Of a stretch of DNA of 47,728 bases, positions 1 to 8,570 are shown in pieces. The stretch's first letter is position 1; every line of letters starts with the position of its first letter. The notes below the pieces were generated by a model that ran no database searches, had not been told where the DNA came from, and saw only the letters and a program-made list of their open reading frames with translations. The DNA lies in NCBI GenBank assembly GCA_035546535.1, contig DASZWQ010000148.1, forward strand, positions 1 to 47,728, read 5' to 3'. Position numbers and translations under genes: made by a program. The stretch comes from Pirellulales bacterium (lineage in GTDB: Bacteria; Planctomycetota; Planctomycetia; Pirellulales; JACPPG01).

Positions 1-1
1 C

Positions 2-1027
2 GTCGGCGGTGCCGAGCATGCCGTGTTGCACCTGTTGTACTCGCGCTTCTGGCACAAGGTGCTGTACGACTTGAAGCTCGTGAGTACGCCGGAACCATTT
101 ACCAAGCTCGTTAACCAAGGAATGATCCTGGGCGAGGTGGAGCATATCGGATGGAAGAACGCGGCGAACGTCTGGGTGAATCCGGCCGGCGCGGAAGAAA
201 TCACCGATGCCGCCAAGCTTCCGGTTACGTCCGAACGACTGAAGCCGTCGGAATTGGAAAAGAAAGGCGAGGACTTTTACATCAAGGGGACAAGCCCGCC
301 GATCAAGACCGACAGCCGATCGTACAAAATGTCGAAAAGCCGCGGCAATGTCGTGAACCCTGACGCCGTGGTCGCCGAATACGGCGCCGATTCGCTTCGC
401 CTGTACGAAATGTTCATGGGCCCGCTCGAAGCCGTAAAGCCCTGGAGCATGGAGGGTGTGAACGGCGTGCGCGGATTCTTGGACCGTGTGTGGCGCATGA
501 TCACGGCTGAACGCAGCGAAACGCTGGAGCTAAATGTCGCGGTGGTCGACGAGATTCCGACGGCCGAGCAAAACCGCGTTCTGCACCGCACCATCCAGGG
601 CGTGACGCAAGATATCGAGCGAATGTTCTTCAACACCGCAATCTCGAAAATGATGGAGTTTACGAACTTCTTCTTGAAAGAAGATCGTCGGCCGCGCGCG
701 GCCATGGAATCGTTGGTGTTGTTACTTTCTCCCTTCGCACCACACATGGCCGAAGAACTGTGGCAACTCTTGGGGCACGCGAAGTCCTTGGCCTATGAGC
801 CCTGGCCCGCATTCGATGAAGCGGCCATCAAGGAAGACACGATCGAAGTGCCCGTGCAGGTGAACGGTAAGCTGCGCGGCCGGGTGCGTGTGCCGGCCGA
901 CGCGGATGCCGCGGCCACAGAAGCTGCTGCCCGTGCCGACGCAAAAATCGCCGAGCAACTGACCGGCAAAACCGTGGTGAAGGTGATCGCGGTGCCGGGC
1001 CGCCTAGTGAACTTCGTCGTGAAATGA
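2..1027 (+). CDS. leuS: Leucyl-tRNA synthetase, C-terminal part (5' end outside window)
   Basis: Class I aminoacyl-tRNA synthetase that charges tRNA-Leu in the cytoplasm. The frame is open from base 2, so the gene begins upstream of the window; 341 residues are visible. They start inside the conserved GGAEHAVLHLLYSRFW segment of the catalytic domain, and the signature KMSKS lies near bases 329-343 in YKMSKSRGNVVNPD. The anticodon-binding helical domain follows, then the small C-terminal domain (VPVQVNGKLRGRV), which contacts the tRNA elbow. The GTG near base 23 is internal, not a start. Nothing appears truncated at the 3' end. The next gene is convergent, 33 bases away, with no T-rich terminator hairpin between them. 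Identification is firm from the motifs. Confidence 0.97.
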   Translation, partial: VGGAEHAVLHLLYSRFWHKVLYDLKLVSTPEPFTKLVNQGMILGEVEHIGWKNAANVWVNPAGAEEITDAAKLPVTSERLKPSELEKKGEDFYIKGTSPPIKTDSRSYKMSKSRGNVVNPDAVVAEYGADSLRLYEMFMGPLEAVKPWSMEGVNGVRGFLDRVWRMITAERSETLELNVAVVDEIPTAEQNRVLHRTIQGVTQDIERMFFNTAISKMMEFTNFFLKEDRRPRAAMESLVLLLSPFAPHMAEELWQLLGHAKSLAYEPWPAFDEAAIKEDTIEVPVQVNGKLRGRVRVPADADAAATEAAARADAKIAEQLTGKTVVKVIAVPGRLVNFVVK

Positions 1028-1060
1028 TTGGCGCGTCGCGACACGGAACGGTGTTAGCCG

Positions 1061-2494
1061 TCAATTCGCGAACGCCGAAATCTTGGCCGCCTTTTCCGGG
1101 TCCATCAACTCCGGATGGCGTTTTTGCACGGAACAGGCCTTCGGAATCGAATGGCCGCGCACGTACGGCTGGAACGGATTGTTCAGCACGTAATCCTGAT
1201 GGTAGGCCTCGGCAGGGTAAAAGGCGTGCAGCGGTTCGAGCTTCGTGACGATCCGACGATTACCGTACGCCTTCTTCTCAGTCAGTTCATGGATTTTGGC
1301 CTCGGCCGCCTTCTTCTGCTCGTCGTTCTCGTAGAAGATCGCCGAGCGATACTGCGATCCGACGTCTGGCCCCTGCCGATTGAGCGTCGTCGGATCATGC
1401 GCGTCGAAGAACACCATCAACAACTGTTCGTAAGTGATCTTCTGCGGGTCATAGGTTACACGGATGGCCTCGGCATGCCCGGTCGATCCGGTGGAAACTT
1501 GTTCGTAGTTGGCCGTGTTCTGGCGACCGCCCGAATAGCCGCTTTCGACGTCGCTCACGCCGCGTAATTGCTGGAATGCCGCCTCGGTGCACCAGAAGCA
1601 TCCGCCGGCAAATACGGCTGTCTCGGTCATCGGTTTCTCCTTGCTGGTGGTCGACTTTTCGTCGGCGGCCAGTGTTACCTTTACCCTGGCGTTGGCAGCA
1701 TCGCCCGAATTCTTCCCGCCGGCACTCTCACTGGTGGCACTCTCATCCAGCGCCGCGACGACCGTGACCTCGGTCTTGTTCGCCGATGGCTTCGTGCTGA
1801 CGCTTCGGGCCGTCGTATCGTCAGCTTTCTCAGCCGCCGGATCGGCCAGGCTGGCCAGATTGTCCTTCTCGGTGAAGTCGAGCGAGGCCGAATTCATGCA
1901 AAACCGCAAGCCGGTCGGCGCCGGTCCATCGTCGAACACGTGTCCCAGGTGCCCTTTGCAGCGCACGCACTTGACTTCATAGCGCAGGGTGCCGTCGCCG
2001 AGGTCCTTTTGCGTTTCGATATTCTCCTTGGCGACCGGCGTCATGAAGCTGGGCCAACCGGTTCCCGAGTCGAACTTCGCGCCCGAGGAAAACAGCGGCA
2101 GCCCACAGCCGGCACAGGTATAGACCCCCTCTTTCTTGTTGTCGATCAAGGTGCCGCAGAAGGGCGCCTCGGTATCCTTGGCGCGCAGCGTGTGGTACTG
2201 CTCGGCCGTCAGCTTGCGCCGCCATTGCGCGGGGGTTTGCACGACCTTCGGCGAGTCGACGGGCCCCACGAGCTTGCCTTCGCGGTTGAAGACATACACG
2301 CTGACGTCATGAGGATTATGGTGATGCTTGTCGTGCTTGGCGGCGGGAGTTGTTCCATGCGCGGGCGACGCATCAAGGTGTGCCGAGGGCGTTGCTTGTT
2401 CGTCCTCAGCAACCGCGGATCGCGGCTCACCGGCAGAGACTAGAACAGCCGCCAGCAAAATCATCATCCAGCCAGCCGCCACTGTCATTCGCAT
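1061..2494 (-). CDS. msrBA: Exported MsrB-MsrA methionine sulfoxide reductase fusion
   Basis: Repairs oxidised methionine, reducing the R-sulfoxide (MsrB half) and the S-sulfoxide (MsrA half), probably in the periplasm. The 477-residue protein has an N-terminal signal peptide (hydrophobic MMILLAAVLVSAG), a His-rich stretch near residues 54-62, then a SelR/MsrB domain at about 89-206. That domain has two zinc CxxC pairs (CAGC, CVRC) and a catalytic Cys near 199 in RFCMNSASL. A low-complexity linker of about 85 residues follows, then MsrA from about 290 with catalytic GCFWC near 299. The start at 2494 has a strong Shine-Dalgarno (GAGAGGAG, 8 bases upstream); an upstream in-frame ATG at 2569 lacks a signal peptide context. 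The B-then-A order is the reverse of most known MsrAB fusions. An internal Shine-Dalgarno precedes the MsrA half. A second, solo MsrB is encoded at 12300-12782. Confidence 0.93.
   Translation of the reverse strand: MRMTVAAGWMMILLAAVLVSAGEPRSAVAEDEQATPSAHLDASPAHGTTPAAKHDKHHHNPHDVSVYVFNREGKLVGPVDSPKVVQTPAQWRRKLTAEQYHTLRAKDTEAPFCGTLIDNKKEGVYTCAGCGLPLFSSGAKFDSGTGWPSFMTPVAKENIETQKDLGDGTLRYEVKCVRCKGHLGHVFDDGPAPTGLRFCMNSASLDFTEKDNLASLADPAAEKADDTTARSVSTKPSANKTEVTVVAALDESATSESAGGKNSGDAANARVKVTLAADEKSTTSKEKPMTETAVFAGGCFWCTEAAFQQLRGVSDVESGYSGGRQNTANYEQVSTGSTGHAEAIRVTYDPQKITYEQLLMVFFDAHDPTTLNRQGPDVGSQYRSAIFYENDEQKKAAEAKIHELTEKKAYGNRRIVTKLEPLHAFYPAEAYHQDYVLNNPFQPYVRGHSIPKACSVQKRHPELMDPEKAAKISAFAN
1628..1642 (-). 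promoter_or_regulatory. Internal ribosome-binding site and ATG before the MsrA half
   Basis: On the minus strand AAGGAG, a 6-base spacer and an in-frame ATG (1630-1628) sit exactly at the linker/MsrA junction. Initiation here would give a 189-residue MsrA without signal peptide, the usual length of a free MsrA. The site could be active, or a relic of two formerly separate genes. Confidence 0.5.
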
Positions 2495-3042
2495 CGACGG
2501 CACTCCTCTCGAAACGGAGGGACGATGAGCGGTTGCAATCACGAGCCGAGTCTCTGTCTTGCCCCCCAATGCCCCAGAGGACGTGAAACCAGCCCATAAC
2601 AGCCGCGCAAGCCTCCCAGACAGAATTAACTATAGCAACACTGCGGGGACCGGCAATTTCAGTCTGCGTGACAAAGTCGCAATGCAACGAGAGTTAGGGG
2701 TTTCCGACCCTGGGAGAGAGTACGCAGAAAGCACCGAATCGGATTGCCTGGCTGCTCGGCCACCGTGCCTCGACTTAGGGCCGATTGGTCAGTTTCCCGA
2801 TGAGTCGCCGGGGGGTGTACACGTGTTGTCTCCCCTTGATAGGCCGCGAAAGTGCCAAATTGTCGAGAATGCAGTGCATCGAAGACCGCTACCTTTCTTC
2901 CGTTCTTGTCTTTAGCGCGCAAACAGGCCATGATGAACCGTGCGCCCGGACCCGCTCGGCGGTGGCAACGGCGGCGGGCGTTTCAGGGAAGTTGGATCCT
3001 CGCTTTGCGCATCGACACGGCGCTTTTTCAGCGTGCCGCGCT
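2495..3042. other. Intergenic region between divergent msrBA and zinc-ribbon genes
   Basis: Divergent promoter region of 548 bases with no convincing gene. Open frames here lack a ribosome-binding site and recognisable protein features. A possible minus-strand promoter for msrBA is listed separately. I see no clear promoter for the plus-strand gene at 3043. Confidence 0.5.
2629..2656 (-). promoter_or_regulatory. Possible sigma-70-type promoter for msrBA
   Basis: Minus-strand TTGCCG (2656-2651), a 16-base spacer and TATAGT (2634-2629). The match is 4/6 and 5/6 to consensus. It would give a leader of about 130 bases. Found by eye only. Confidence 0.3.
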
Positions 3043-5058
3043 ATGAACATCGTCTTCAATTGTCCTGGCTGCGGCGCGATTCTACGAATGAAGGAGGAGT
3101 ACGGCGGCCGCCGCGGTCGCTGCCCTCACTGCCAGGGAGCCATCACGGTTCCGGCCATCGAATCAGACGCCGGCATGGATCTGTTGCCGCTCGAGGGCAA
3201 CTCGGGCGAGTCTTCGACACCGCAATCTGGCGCGGCTCCCGCGCAGACATTCGGCAATTTCTCCGCCGGGTCGCGCTTCTCCATGCCCGCCAAATCAGCG
3301 GGCGAGACGAGGCCCCCTTCGTCCGGCGGCGATAGCGCTATCGGTCTTGCGCCGCTCGAAGAGCGCGACACCAAACGGCCGACGACTCCCTCGCCCACCC
3401 CCGCCGCGCCGGCGAAGGCCAAGGCGCCCGGGGGCGACAGCAACCTCGGCCTTGCTCCGCTCGACGAGCACGGGGCGGCGAAGTCTGCTCCCGCCGCCCC
3501 ACCTGCGGCTGCGGTTGCGAAGTCATCGGCCGGCGAAAGCGCGATCGGGCTGGCGCCTTTGGAGGACGTGAAGGAGAAGCCGGCGCGCTCGCAAGCTTCA
3601 ACTACCCCAAAGGGCGCTGGCGCCAAGACCGACGAAGACTTCAGTCTCGCGCCCGTCGAGGGGAGCGCGGCAGCGAAAACCGGTGTTGCCGCTGCGCCAG
3701 CAGCGACCAAGGGAACATCCGCAGGCGGTGGTCCCGCGAAGCCGGCAGGCAGCGCGGCCGCCGAGCCGCCGCGCATGACATGCGGCAAGTGCGGTACCAA
3801 GATGCGCATTCCGCCTAACGCCGGTGGCCGCAATGTGGTCTGCCCGAAATGCAAGAACAAGATGCGCGTTCCGGATATTCCGGCCGCTGCGGCGACAGTT
3901 GCCAAATCCGATAGCGAGACGATCGCGCTGAGCGACACGCCCACGGCGGCCGCAGACCTGGGCGGCGGTATGCTCGACATACTTGGCGAGGGAGGCGGCC
4001 TGGCCGGAGGCGAAGCCGCATCGGCCGATGACGCGGGGGCCGCACTGTCCGCACCGAAGTTTGCGGGCGGAAAATCCAAATCCGGCTCGATTTTGGGCTT
4101 ACCGCCGCTCGCGCTCTATGGTGGCGCGGCGGGCGTAGCGCTCATTTTCGCGCTCGGGCTCGTCTACTTGTTAGGCGGATTTGGCAGCGGGTCATCTCAG
4201 GTCGCGCAAGGGCCGGGAGTGACGGCACCAGGAGGAATGCCGACTCAACCACCAGCATCCGCACCGCCGGCGAGCGCGCCGTCAACAAATCCACCGGCGG
4301 GTAGCACCGCACAAACACAACCCGCCGCGCCGACGACGGCTCCCTCGATGCCGGCCACGCCGCAGACACCCGCGCCAAGCTCATCAGCACCGACGCCGGC
4401 GCCCGGCTCCTTCCAGGCAGGATTGGCCGGAAACTTGCGCAATAAGGCGCAAGCCGAGGCCGCGGTGGCCGGCGGAACCGGCGCACAGCCGGCCGCGCCG
4501 ACCGCCCCTGCCGCAAATCCGACACAGATGCCTGCCGGCGCACCGCCTACGGCCGATGCGGCGGCATGGAAGCAACGCGTGCCGATTGTCCGCGCCGCTG
4601 ATGCCGCGCCGCGAGCGGGCGAGGCAGCCTCGGCACCCGCCGGCAGTACGACGCAGATCGAGTTGCTCACTCAGGTTCTAAACAACCAGAACAGTCTGAT
4701 TGAAAGTCTTAAGCAGATTACCGACCTCGAAGCGGCTCGAAAGGTCGCGCCCACATGGGCGGAGCAAACCGCCAAGGGGCTCGACAGTGTCCGTAAATTG
4801 CGCGCCGCCGGCGGTCTTCCCAATCCTGATACCGTCCAAGGCGGACTGCGGGCCAGGGCCGTTGCGATTGGGGCGGTGAACACGGATACCGAAAAAGCCA
4901 CCAGCATCGAAGGCGAAATGCAACGCATCAGCGCGATTGGCGGCGCGATGCCAGTCCTTGAAGCCGCGCTGGTCGAACAGGCCAAGCGCGAACCAGCAGG
5001 AGCCCTGGCCACGGTTCTAACCGAGCGCGGAATATCACTCCAAGCGGCCCCGCAATAG
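3043..5058 (+). CDS. Zinc-ribbon, single-pass membrane protein with repeated LAPLE motifs
   Basis: No named function recognised; the layout resembles zinc-ribbon/TM proteins common in planctomycetes. The 671-residue protein begins with a zinc ribbon (CPGC near 7-10, CPHC near 27-30). A Pro/Ala-rich segment follows, holding five spaced copies of a short acidic motif: DLLPLEG (46-52), IGLAPLEE (100-107), LGLAPLDE (135-142), IGLAPLED (168-175) and FSLAPVEG (200-207). A second ribbon spans 247-277 (CGKC, CPKC). One transmembrane helix lies at about 354-378. Beyond it come a Pro/Ala/Thr-rich stretch to about 560 and a helical C-terminus. The ribbons are probably cytoplasmic and the tail outside. 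The start at 3043 is chosen because the ribbon begins there; the frame is open further upstream but unlike protein. No good Shine-Dalgarno is visible. Confidence 0.8.
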   Translation: MNIVFNCPGCGAILRMKEEYGGRRGRCPHCQGAITVPAIESDAGMDLLPLEGNSGESSTPQSGAAPAQTFGNFSAGSRFSMPAKSAGETRPPSSGGDSAIGLAPLEERDTKRPTTPSPTPAAPAKAKAPGGDSNLGLAPLDEHGAAKSAPAAPPAAAVAKSSAGESAIGLAPLEDVKEKPARSQASTTPKGAGAKTDEDFSLAPVEGSAAAKTGVAAAPAATKGTSAGGGPAKPAGSAAAEPPRMTCGKCGTKMRIPPNAGGRNVVCPKCKNKMRVPDIPAAAATVAKSDSETIALSDTPTAAADLGGGMLDILGEGGGLAGGEAASADDAGAALSAPKFAGGKSKSGSILGLPPLALYGGAAGVALIFALGLVYLLGGFGSGSSQVAQGPGVTAPGGMPTQPPASAPPASAPSTNPPAGSTAQTQPAAPTTAPSMPATPQTPAPSSSAPTPAPGSFQAGLAGNLRNKAQAEAAVAGGTGAQPAAPTAPAANPTQMPAGAPPTADAAAWKQRVPIVRAADAAPRAGEAASAPAGSTTQIELLTQVLNNQNSLIESLKQITDLEAARKVAPTWAEQTAKGLDSVRKLRAAGGLPNPDTVQGGLRARAVAIGAVNTDTEKATSIEGEMQRISAIGGAMPVLEAALVEQAKREPAGALATVLTERGISLQAAPQ

Positions 5059-5079
5059 CGCGTGAGCGGCCGCGGCATG

Positions 5080-6000
5080 TCAGGCGCTCGTGAAGCTCAC
5101 GATCTTTTCGGCCACCGCGGCCGGATCTTCGATCAATAGGAAATGCCCCAGCCCGGCCAGCTCATGATACGTCGCCCGCGGACAGCGGTGCGCCAACTCG
5201 CGCCCCAGATCCGCGTGGGCAATCGGGTCGCTGTCGGCCCACACGAACTGTACGGGGGTCGTGGCGAGTTCCAGCGCGCCGATCCAGCGGTCGGCGTGCA
5301 GATAGCGCTCGCGCATATAACCGGCCAGCGCCGGCAGTCGCAATTGGCCATCCTGGTAGCGGAGCAGCTCTTCCATCACTTGCGCATCGGTGGCGCTGAT
5401 CGCCTCGGGCCTTTGCATCAGGCCACGCAAGGCATCGACATACACACCAGTCATCACGGTACGGCAGAAATCGATGGCTTGCGGCAGCGTCGAGTTGGTG
5501 GCCAGCAGCTCCTGAAACGGCGTGATATGCGCCATCCATTGCAACATGCTGCCGTTGAGAAAGGTCGACGTTTGCAGCGAGAAATCCAGCCGCCCCTCGG
5601 CCTGCCGGGCCAGCAACTCGCAATGCACGCTCGTCCCCATGTCATGGCTGACGACGTGCGCCACGCTGACGCCGCACTGACGCACCACTTCCTCGACCAG
5701 GTCCGCTTGCCCGAACAGTGAGTAACCATACGCTTCGGGCTTGTCCGACAGGCCGAAACCCAAAAAGTCCGGCGCGATGGCATGACAATTATTTGGCAAT
5801 CGCTCGACGACGCCGCGCCAGTCATAGCTCGACGTGGGATACCCGTGCAAAAGCAAGATGCACGTGGTGTCCTCCGCCGCGCTGGCCGGAGCGGGTCGTT
5901 CGAAAATAAAGACCTGACGACCGAAGACTTCGACATGGCGCCCTGCGGCAAGCCACGCGCGGGTTGCTCCCGCCAACTCGCGATCCAGCGATGCGTTCAT
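5080..6000 (-). CDS. Alpha/beta hydrolase with Asp nucleophile (haloalkane-dehalogenase/MEST-like)
   Basis: Cytoplasmic alpha/beta-fold hydrolase of 306 residues, substrate unknown. It has the oxyanion-hole HGYPTSSYDW near 52-61 and DFLGFGLSDKP near 78-88. The nucleophile elbow SHDMGTS has Asp120 in place of the Ser of ordinary esterases, as in haloalkane dehalogenases, epoxide hydrolases and the MEST/PEG1 group. An acidic residue in FVWADSDP and the C-terminal GLGHF histidine complete a likely triad. A helical cap lies between. There is no signal peptide. The gene ends 21 bases from the convergent zinc-ribbon gene and lies 94 bases downstream of the Csp-like gene on the same strand, so the two may be cotranscribed. 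Dehalogenase activity is not shown; the halide-binding residues cannot be judged by eye. Confidence 0.85.
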   Translation of the reverse strand: MNASLDRELAGATRAWLAAGRHVEVFGRQVFIFERPAPASAAEDTTCILLLHGYPTSSYDWRGVVERLPNNCHAIAPDFLGFGLSDKPEAYGYSLFGQADLVEEVVRQCGVSVAHVVSHDMGTSVHCELLARQAEGRLDFSLQTSTFLNGSMLQWMAHITPFQELLATNSTLPQAIDFCRTVMTGVYVDALRGLMQRPEAISATDAQVMEELLRYQDGQLRLPALAGYMRERYLHADRWIGALELATTPVQFVWADSDPIAHADLGRELAHRCPRATYHELAGLGHFLLIEDPAAVAEKIVSFTSA

Positions 6001-6094
6001 TCGTGCTCGTCCCCGAAAAAAGAATGCAAGAGTACAGCCCGCTGCTGATTGTACACTTGTTCCGGGGCGCGAGCGCCACCGTCTGCCAAGGGCT

Positions 6095-6589
6095 CTAGCG
6101 CGCGGGCGTCTTGTCCTTCGCCGCCGACGGCTGCTGTCCCATGTGCGCGATCATGTCGCGGCAACTTTTGGCGCAGGTTCGGCATTCCTTGGCACAGCGG
6201 GCTAGCTGTTCGTCGTCGCCGTGTTTTTCGCATTCCGCGGCGCACTTGTCGCACGCTTCGGCGCAGGCCTGGCAGCCGACGTTCATCAGCGGACTGGCCC
6301 GAGCGATCAGCTTTGCGGAATTGCCGCAGAATTCCTGGCAATCCATGGCCAGGTGCAAGGCATGCATGAACTTGGAAGTGCCGTGTAAGGATCTTTCGTA
6401 ACAGTAATGCACGGTCATGTTGCACTCGTTCATGCAGTCGACACAGGTATCCATGCATTTCTGCAATTGGCCGGCATTATGCCCTTCGTGTGCGTGCTTT
6501 TCGTCATCGGCCGCAAAAGCTTTCGCCTCGACGAATCCGAGCGATGCCACCCCGGCAGCTACTGTTCCTAGCATGTGACGGCGGTCCAT
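6095..6589 (-). CDS. Exported four-helix Cys-rich copper-storage-like protein (Csp/DUF326)
   Basis: Likely binds many Cu(I) ions inside a four-helix bundle, like the Csp1 copper storage proteins. The 164-residue precursor starts with a twin-arginine signal (MDRRHMLGTVAAG, cleavage near AFA). The mature part carries 16 cysteines, mostly in CxxC and CxxxC spacing along predicted helices (KCMDTCVDCMNEC; CQACAEACDKCAAEC; CAKECRTCAKSC), with His and Met residues. The start at 6589 is fixed by AAGGAG about 8 bases upstream; an ATG 48 bases further up lacks such a site. Export as a folded, possibly metal-loaded protein is consistent with Tat. No copper regulator or transporter is adjacent. A ferredoxin-like role is less likely because the Cys pattern spans all four helices. 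Confidence 0.87.
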   Translation of the reverse strand: MDRRHMLGTVAAGVASLGFVEAKAFAADDEKHAHEGHNAGQLQKCMDTCVDCMNECNMTVHYCYERSLHGTSKFMHALHLAMDCQEFCGNSAKLIARASPLMNVGCQACAEACDKCAAECEKHGDDEQLARCAKECRTCAKSCRDMIAHMGQQPSAAKDKTPAR

Positions 6590-6915
6590 TTTGTCTCTCC
6601 TTTTCGCGTTTGGCAATTTTGCGATTCTTGACGACATGACGACCGATGCCGCGGCTCTTTATGGAGTGTCCGTGGCTTCGACGGAATCTGATCCAACGGC
6701 GAACGCGCTGGCCGTTGATAAGGCAGTTGCCGGCGGCCCTCGGCGGCTTCTCTCCAGGCAACCTGGGTGTGGTACGTCCGATCTGCTTGTGGTGCAACTC
6801 GAATGCCAATGCGCCATCCACTGCGGGGCGAGCCGAGTTACAATGGGCCAAACGCCGTGAAGCTGTCGATCGCGGGGATGCCCCGACGGCCGACGGAATT
6901 GCCGAGAACTCGTTC

Positions 6916-8274
6916 ATGAAAGGCCCTCCCCGCATGGACCGCCGCCAGTTTCTGGGGCGCGGAGCTGCCGCTTTGGCCGTACCCGCATTTGTCTCGGCCG
7001 GCGCATTGGGCTTATCCGGCTGCCGCCGACCTGGCCCGAGCGCGCGCGTCACCGTTGGCATGGTGGGCCTGGGGGCGCAGGGCTTCGACAATTTGCGGCA
7101 GTTGCTGCGACTGTCGGACGTGCAGGTCGTGGCCGTCTGCGACGTCGACTCTCTGCACTACCGCGATAACCCCTGGGGCGAGGGTCCGCAGTACGGTCGC
7201 GAGCCGGCCCAGGCGCATGTCGAGAAGCACTACGCGGCCGCGCAGAAGTCGGGGAACTATTCTGGCTGCGCAGCGATGACGGACTTTCGCGATCTGTGCG
7301 CGCGTGCGGATATCGATGCCGTCGTCATCTCGACGCCCGACCATTGGCATGCCCTGTGTGCTCTGGAAGCAATCCGTGCCGGCAAAGACGTCTACGGTGA
7401 AAAGCCGCTCACGCATTTTTTCGACGAGGCGCGCGTGCTGTGCGACGAAGTGGCGAAGCGCAAGACCATCTTTCAAACCGGCACGCAACAGCGCTCGATG
7501 CCCGTGTTTCGCCGCGCCGTCGAAATCGTGCGCAATGGCCACCTGGGCCGGATCGAACGCATCGAGGTCGGTCTGCCCGACGGTTACGACAAGCCGATGG
7601 GGGACGATAAGGTCGAATCGCCGCCGGACCACTTGAATTACGAGATGTGGACCGGCCCGGCTCCCCTGCTCCCGTACATGCGGGCCCGCAACCATCGCTG
7701 GTGGCGAGGGCACCGGGCTTATGGGGGCGGCACGCTGATGGATTGGATCGGCCACCACAACGACATTGCCGAATGGGGACTCGCACCGGAACAGGCCCGG
7801 ATCGAGCGCGTGGAAGCGGTCGGTTGGACCTTTCCGGAAACGGACATTTACAACACGCCCGTCCATTTCGAAATCGCGTGCCGGTTCGCCGGCGGCGTCG
7901 AATCGTCGATTTCCGACCGGCATAAGCAGGGGACGAAATGGATCGGCGACCGCGGCTGGCTGTTCGTCACGCGTTCGTTCATCGACGCCTCGGATCCGCG
8001 CTGGCAGTCCCCGGACTTCGACGCCGGCGGTTTCAAAGTCGCGCCGTCGACCGGCCATCATCGCAATTTCATCGACGGCGTGAAATCGCGCTCCGCCTGC
8101 ATCGCACCGCCCGAGACTGCCTGGCAGTCCATCACGCCCGGCTTTCTCGGATACGTGTCGCACAGCGTGCGGCGTCCGCTGCGCTGGGATGCTTCGCGCC
8201 GCACGATCATCGACGATGCCGAGGCGGACGCGCAATTGCGGGCAAGGGAATATCGCGCGCCTTGGTCGCTGTGA
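6916..8274 (+). CDS. Tat-exported Gfo/Idh/MocA-family oxidoreductase, probable lipoprotein
   Basis: NAD(P)-dependent oxidoreductase acting on sugars or inositol-like substrates; the exact substrate is unknown. The N-terminus has MDRRQFLGRG, a Tat motif, then a hydrophobic stretch ending in LGLSGC, a lipobox with Cys near residue 36. A Rossmann fold follows (VGMVGLGAQG), then the family EKPLTH motif and the C-terminal domain signature GTLMDWIGHHNDIAEW. Length (452 residues) fits the exported planctomycete members. Two starts are possible, 6916 and 6934; the second keeps the full Tat signal and has AAAGG about 10 bases upstream. Such proteins often sit with TIM-barrel isomerases; one is encoded at 9423-10454 on the other strand. 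Confidence 0.9.
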   Translation: MKGPPRMDRRQFLGRGAAALAVPAFVSAGALGLSGCRRPGPSARVTVGMVGLGAQGFDNLRQLLRLSDVQVVAVCDVDSLHYRDNPWGEGPQYGREPAQAHVEKHYAAAQKSGNYSGCAAMTDFRDLCARADIDAVVISTPDHWHALCALEAIRAGKDVYGEKPLTHFFDEARVLCDEVAKRKTIFQTGTQQRSMPVFRRAVEIVRNGHLGRIERIEVGLPDGYDKPMGDDKVESPPDHLNYEMWTGPAPLLPYMRARNHRWWRGHRAYGGGTLMDWIGHHNDIAEWGLAPEQARIERVEAVGWTFPETDIYNTPVHFEIACRFAGGVESSISDRHKQGTKWIGDRGWLFVTRSFIDASDPRWQSPDFDAGGFKVAPSTGHHRNFIDGVKSRSACIAPPETAWQSITPGFLGYVSHSVRRPLRWDASRRTIIDDAEADAQLRAREYRAPWSL

Positions 8275-8462
8275 CGCATCTTCGTGAAGAGCGTCAGCCG
8301 GTGCACGGAATTCCGCGAGCCAGCCCAGCCACGCCAGCATTGCTGGCTTTCCCTGCTTCTGCCCGTCGCGGTGAACAAGTCAGGCCCGGCGCCGGTCGCT
8401 GAAATTTTGCACCGCGAAACTTCCGATGATAGACGAGGCGTTCGACGACGCGCGTTCCGCTC

Positions 8463-8491
8463 TTGAGGCGGTCCAGGACGCTCGTTAGTAT
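8463..8491 (+). promoter_or_regulatory. Possible promoter upstream of the LssY_C gene
   Basis: TTGAGG (8463-8468), 17-base spacer, TAGTAT (8486-8491), about 80 bases before the next start. It lies in the 296-base gap 8275-8570, where I otherwise see only a doubled AACGTT at 8507-8520. Match is 4/6 for both boxes. Confidence 0.3.
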
Positions 8492-8570
8492 CCGGCCCCT
8501 CGTTCTAACGTTTTAACGTTGCGCGCCCCTTCTTCTCGCGGTGGCAATCCTTCCCTACTTCAGGTGATGC

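Noticed and set aside
7012..8340. 442-codon open frame on the minus strand across the Gfo/Idh/MocA gene
   Set aside because: GC-rich antisense shadow; no domain sense, and the plus-strand gene has all family motifs.
8507..8520. Doubled AACGTT
   Set aside because: Too short and simple to claim as an operator; a likely chance feature.
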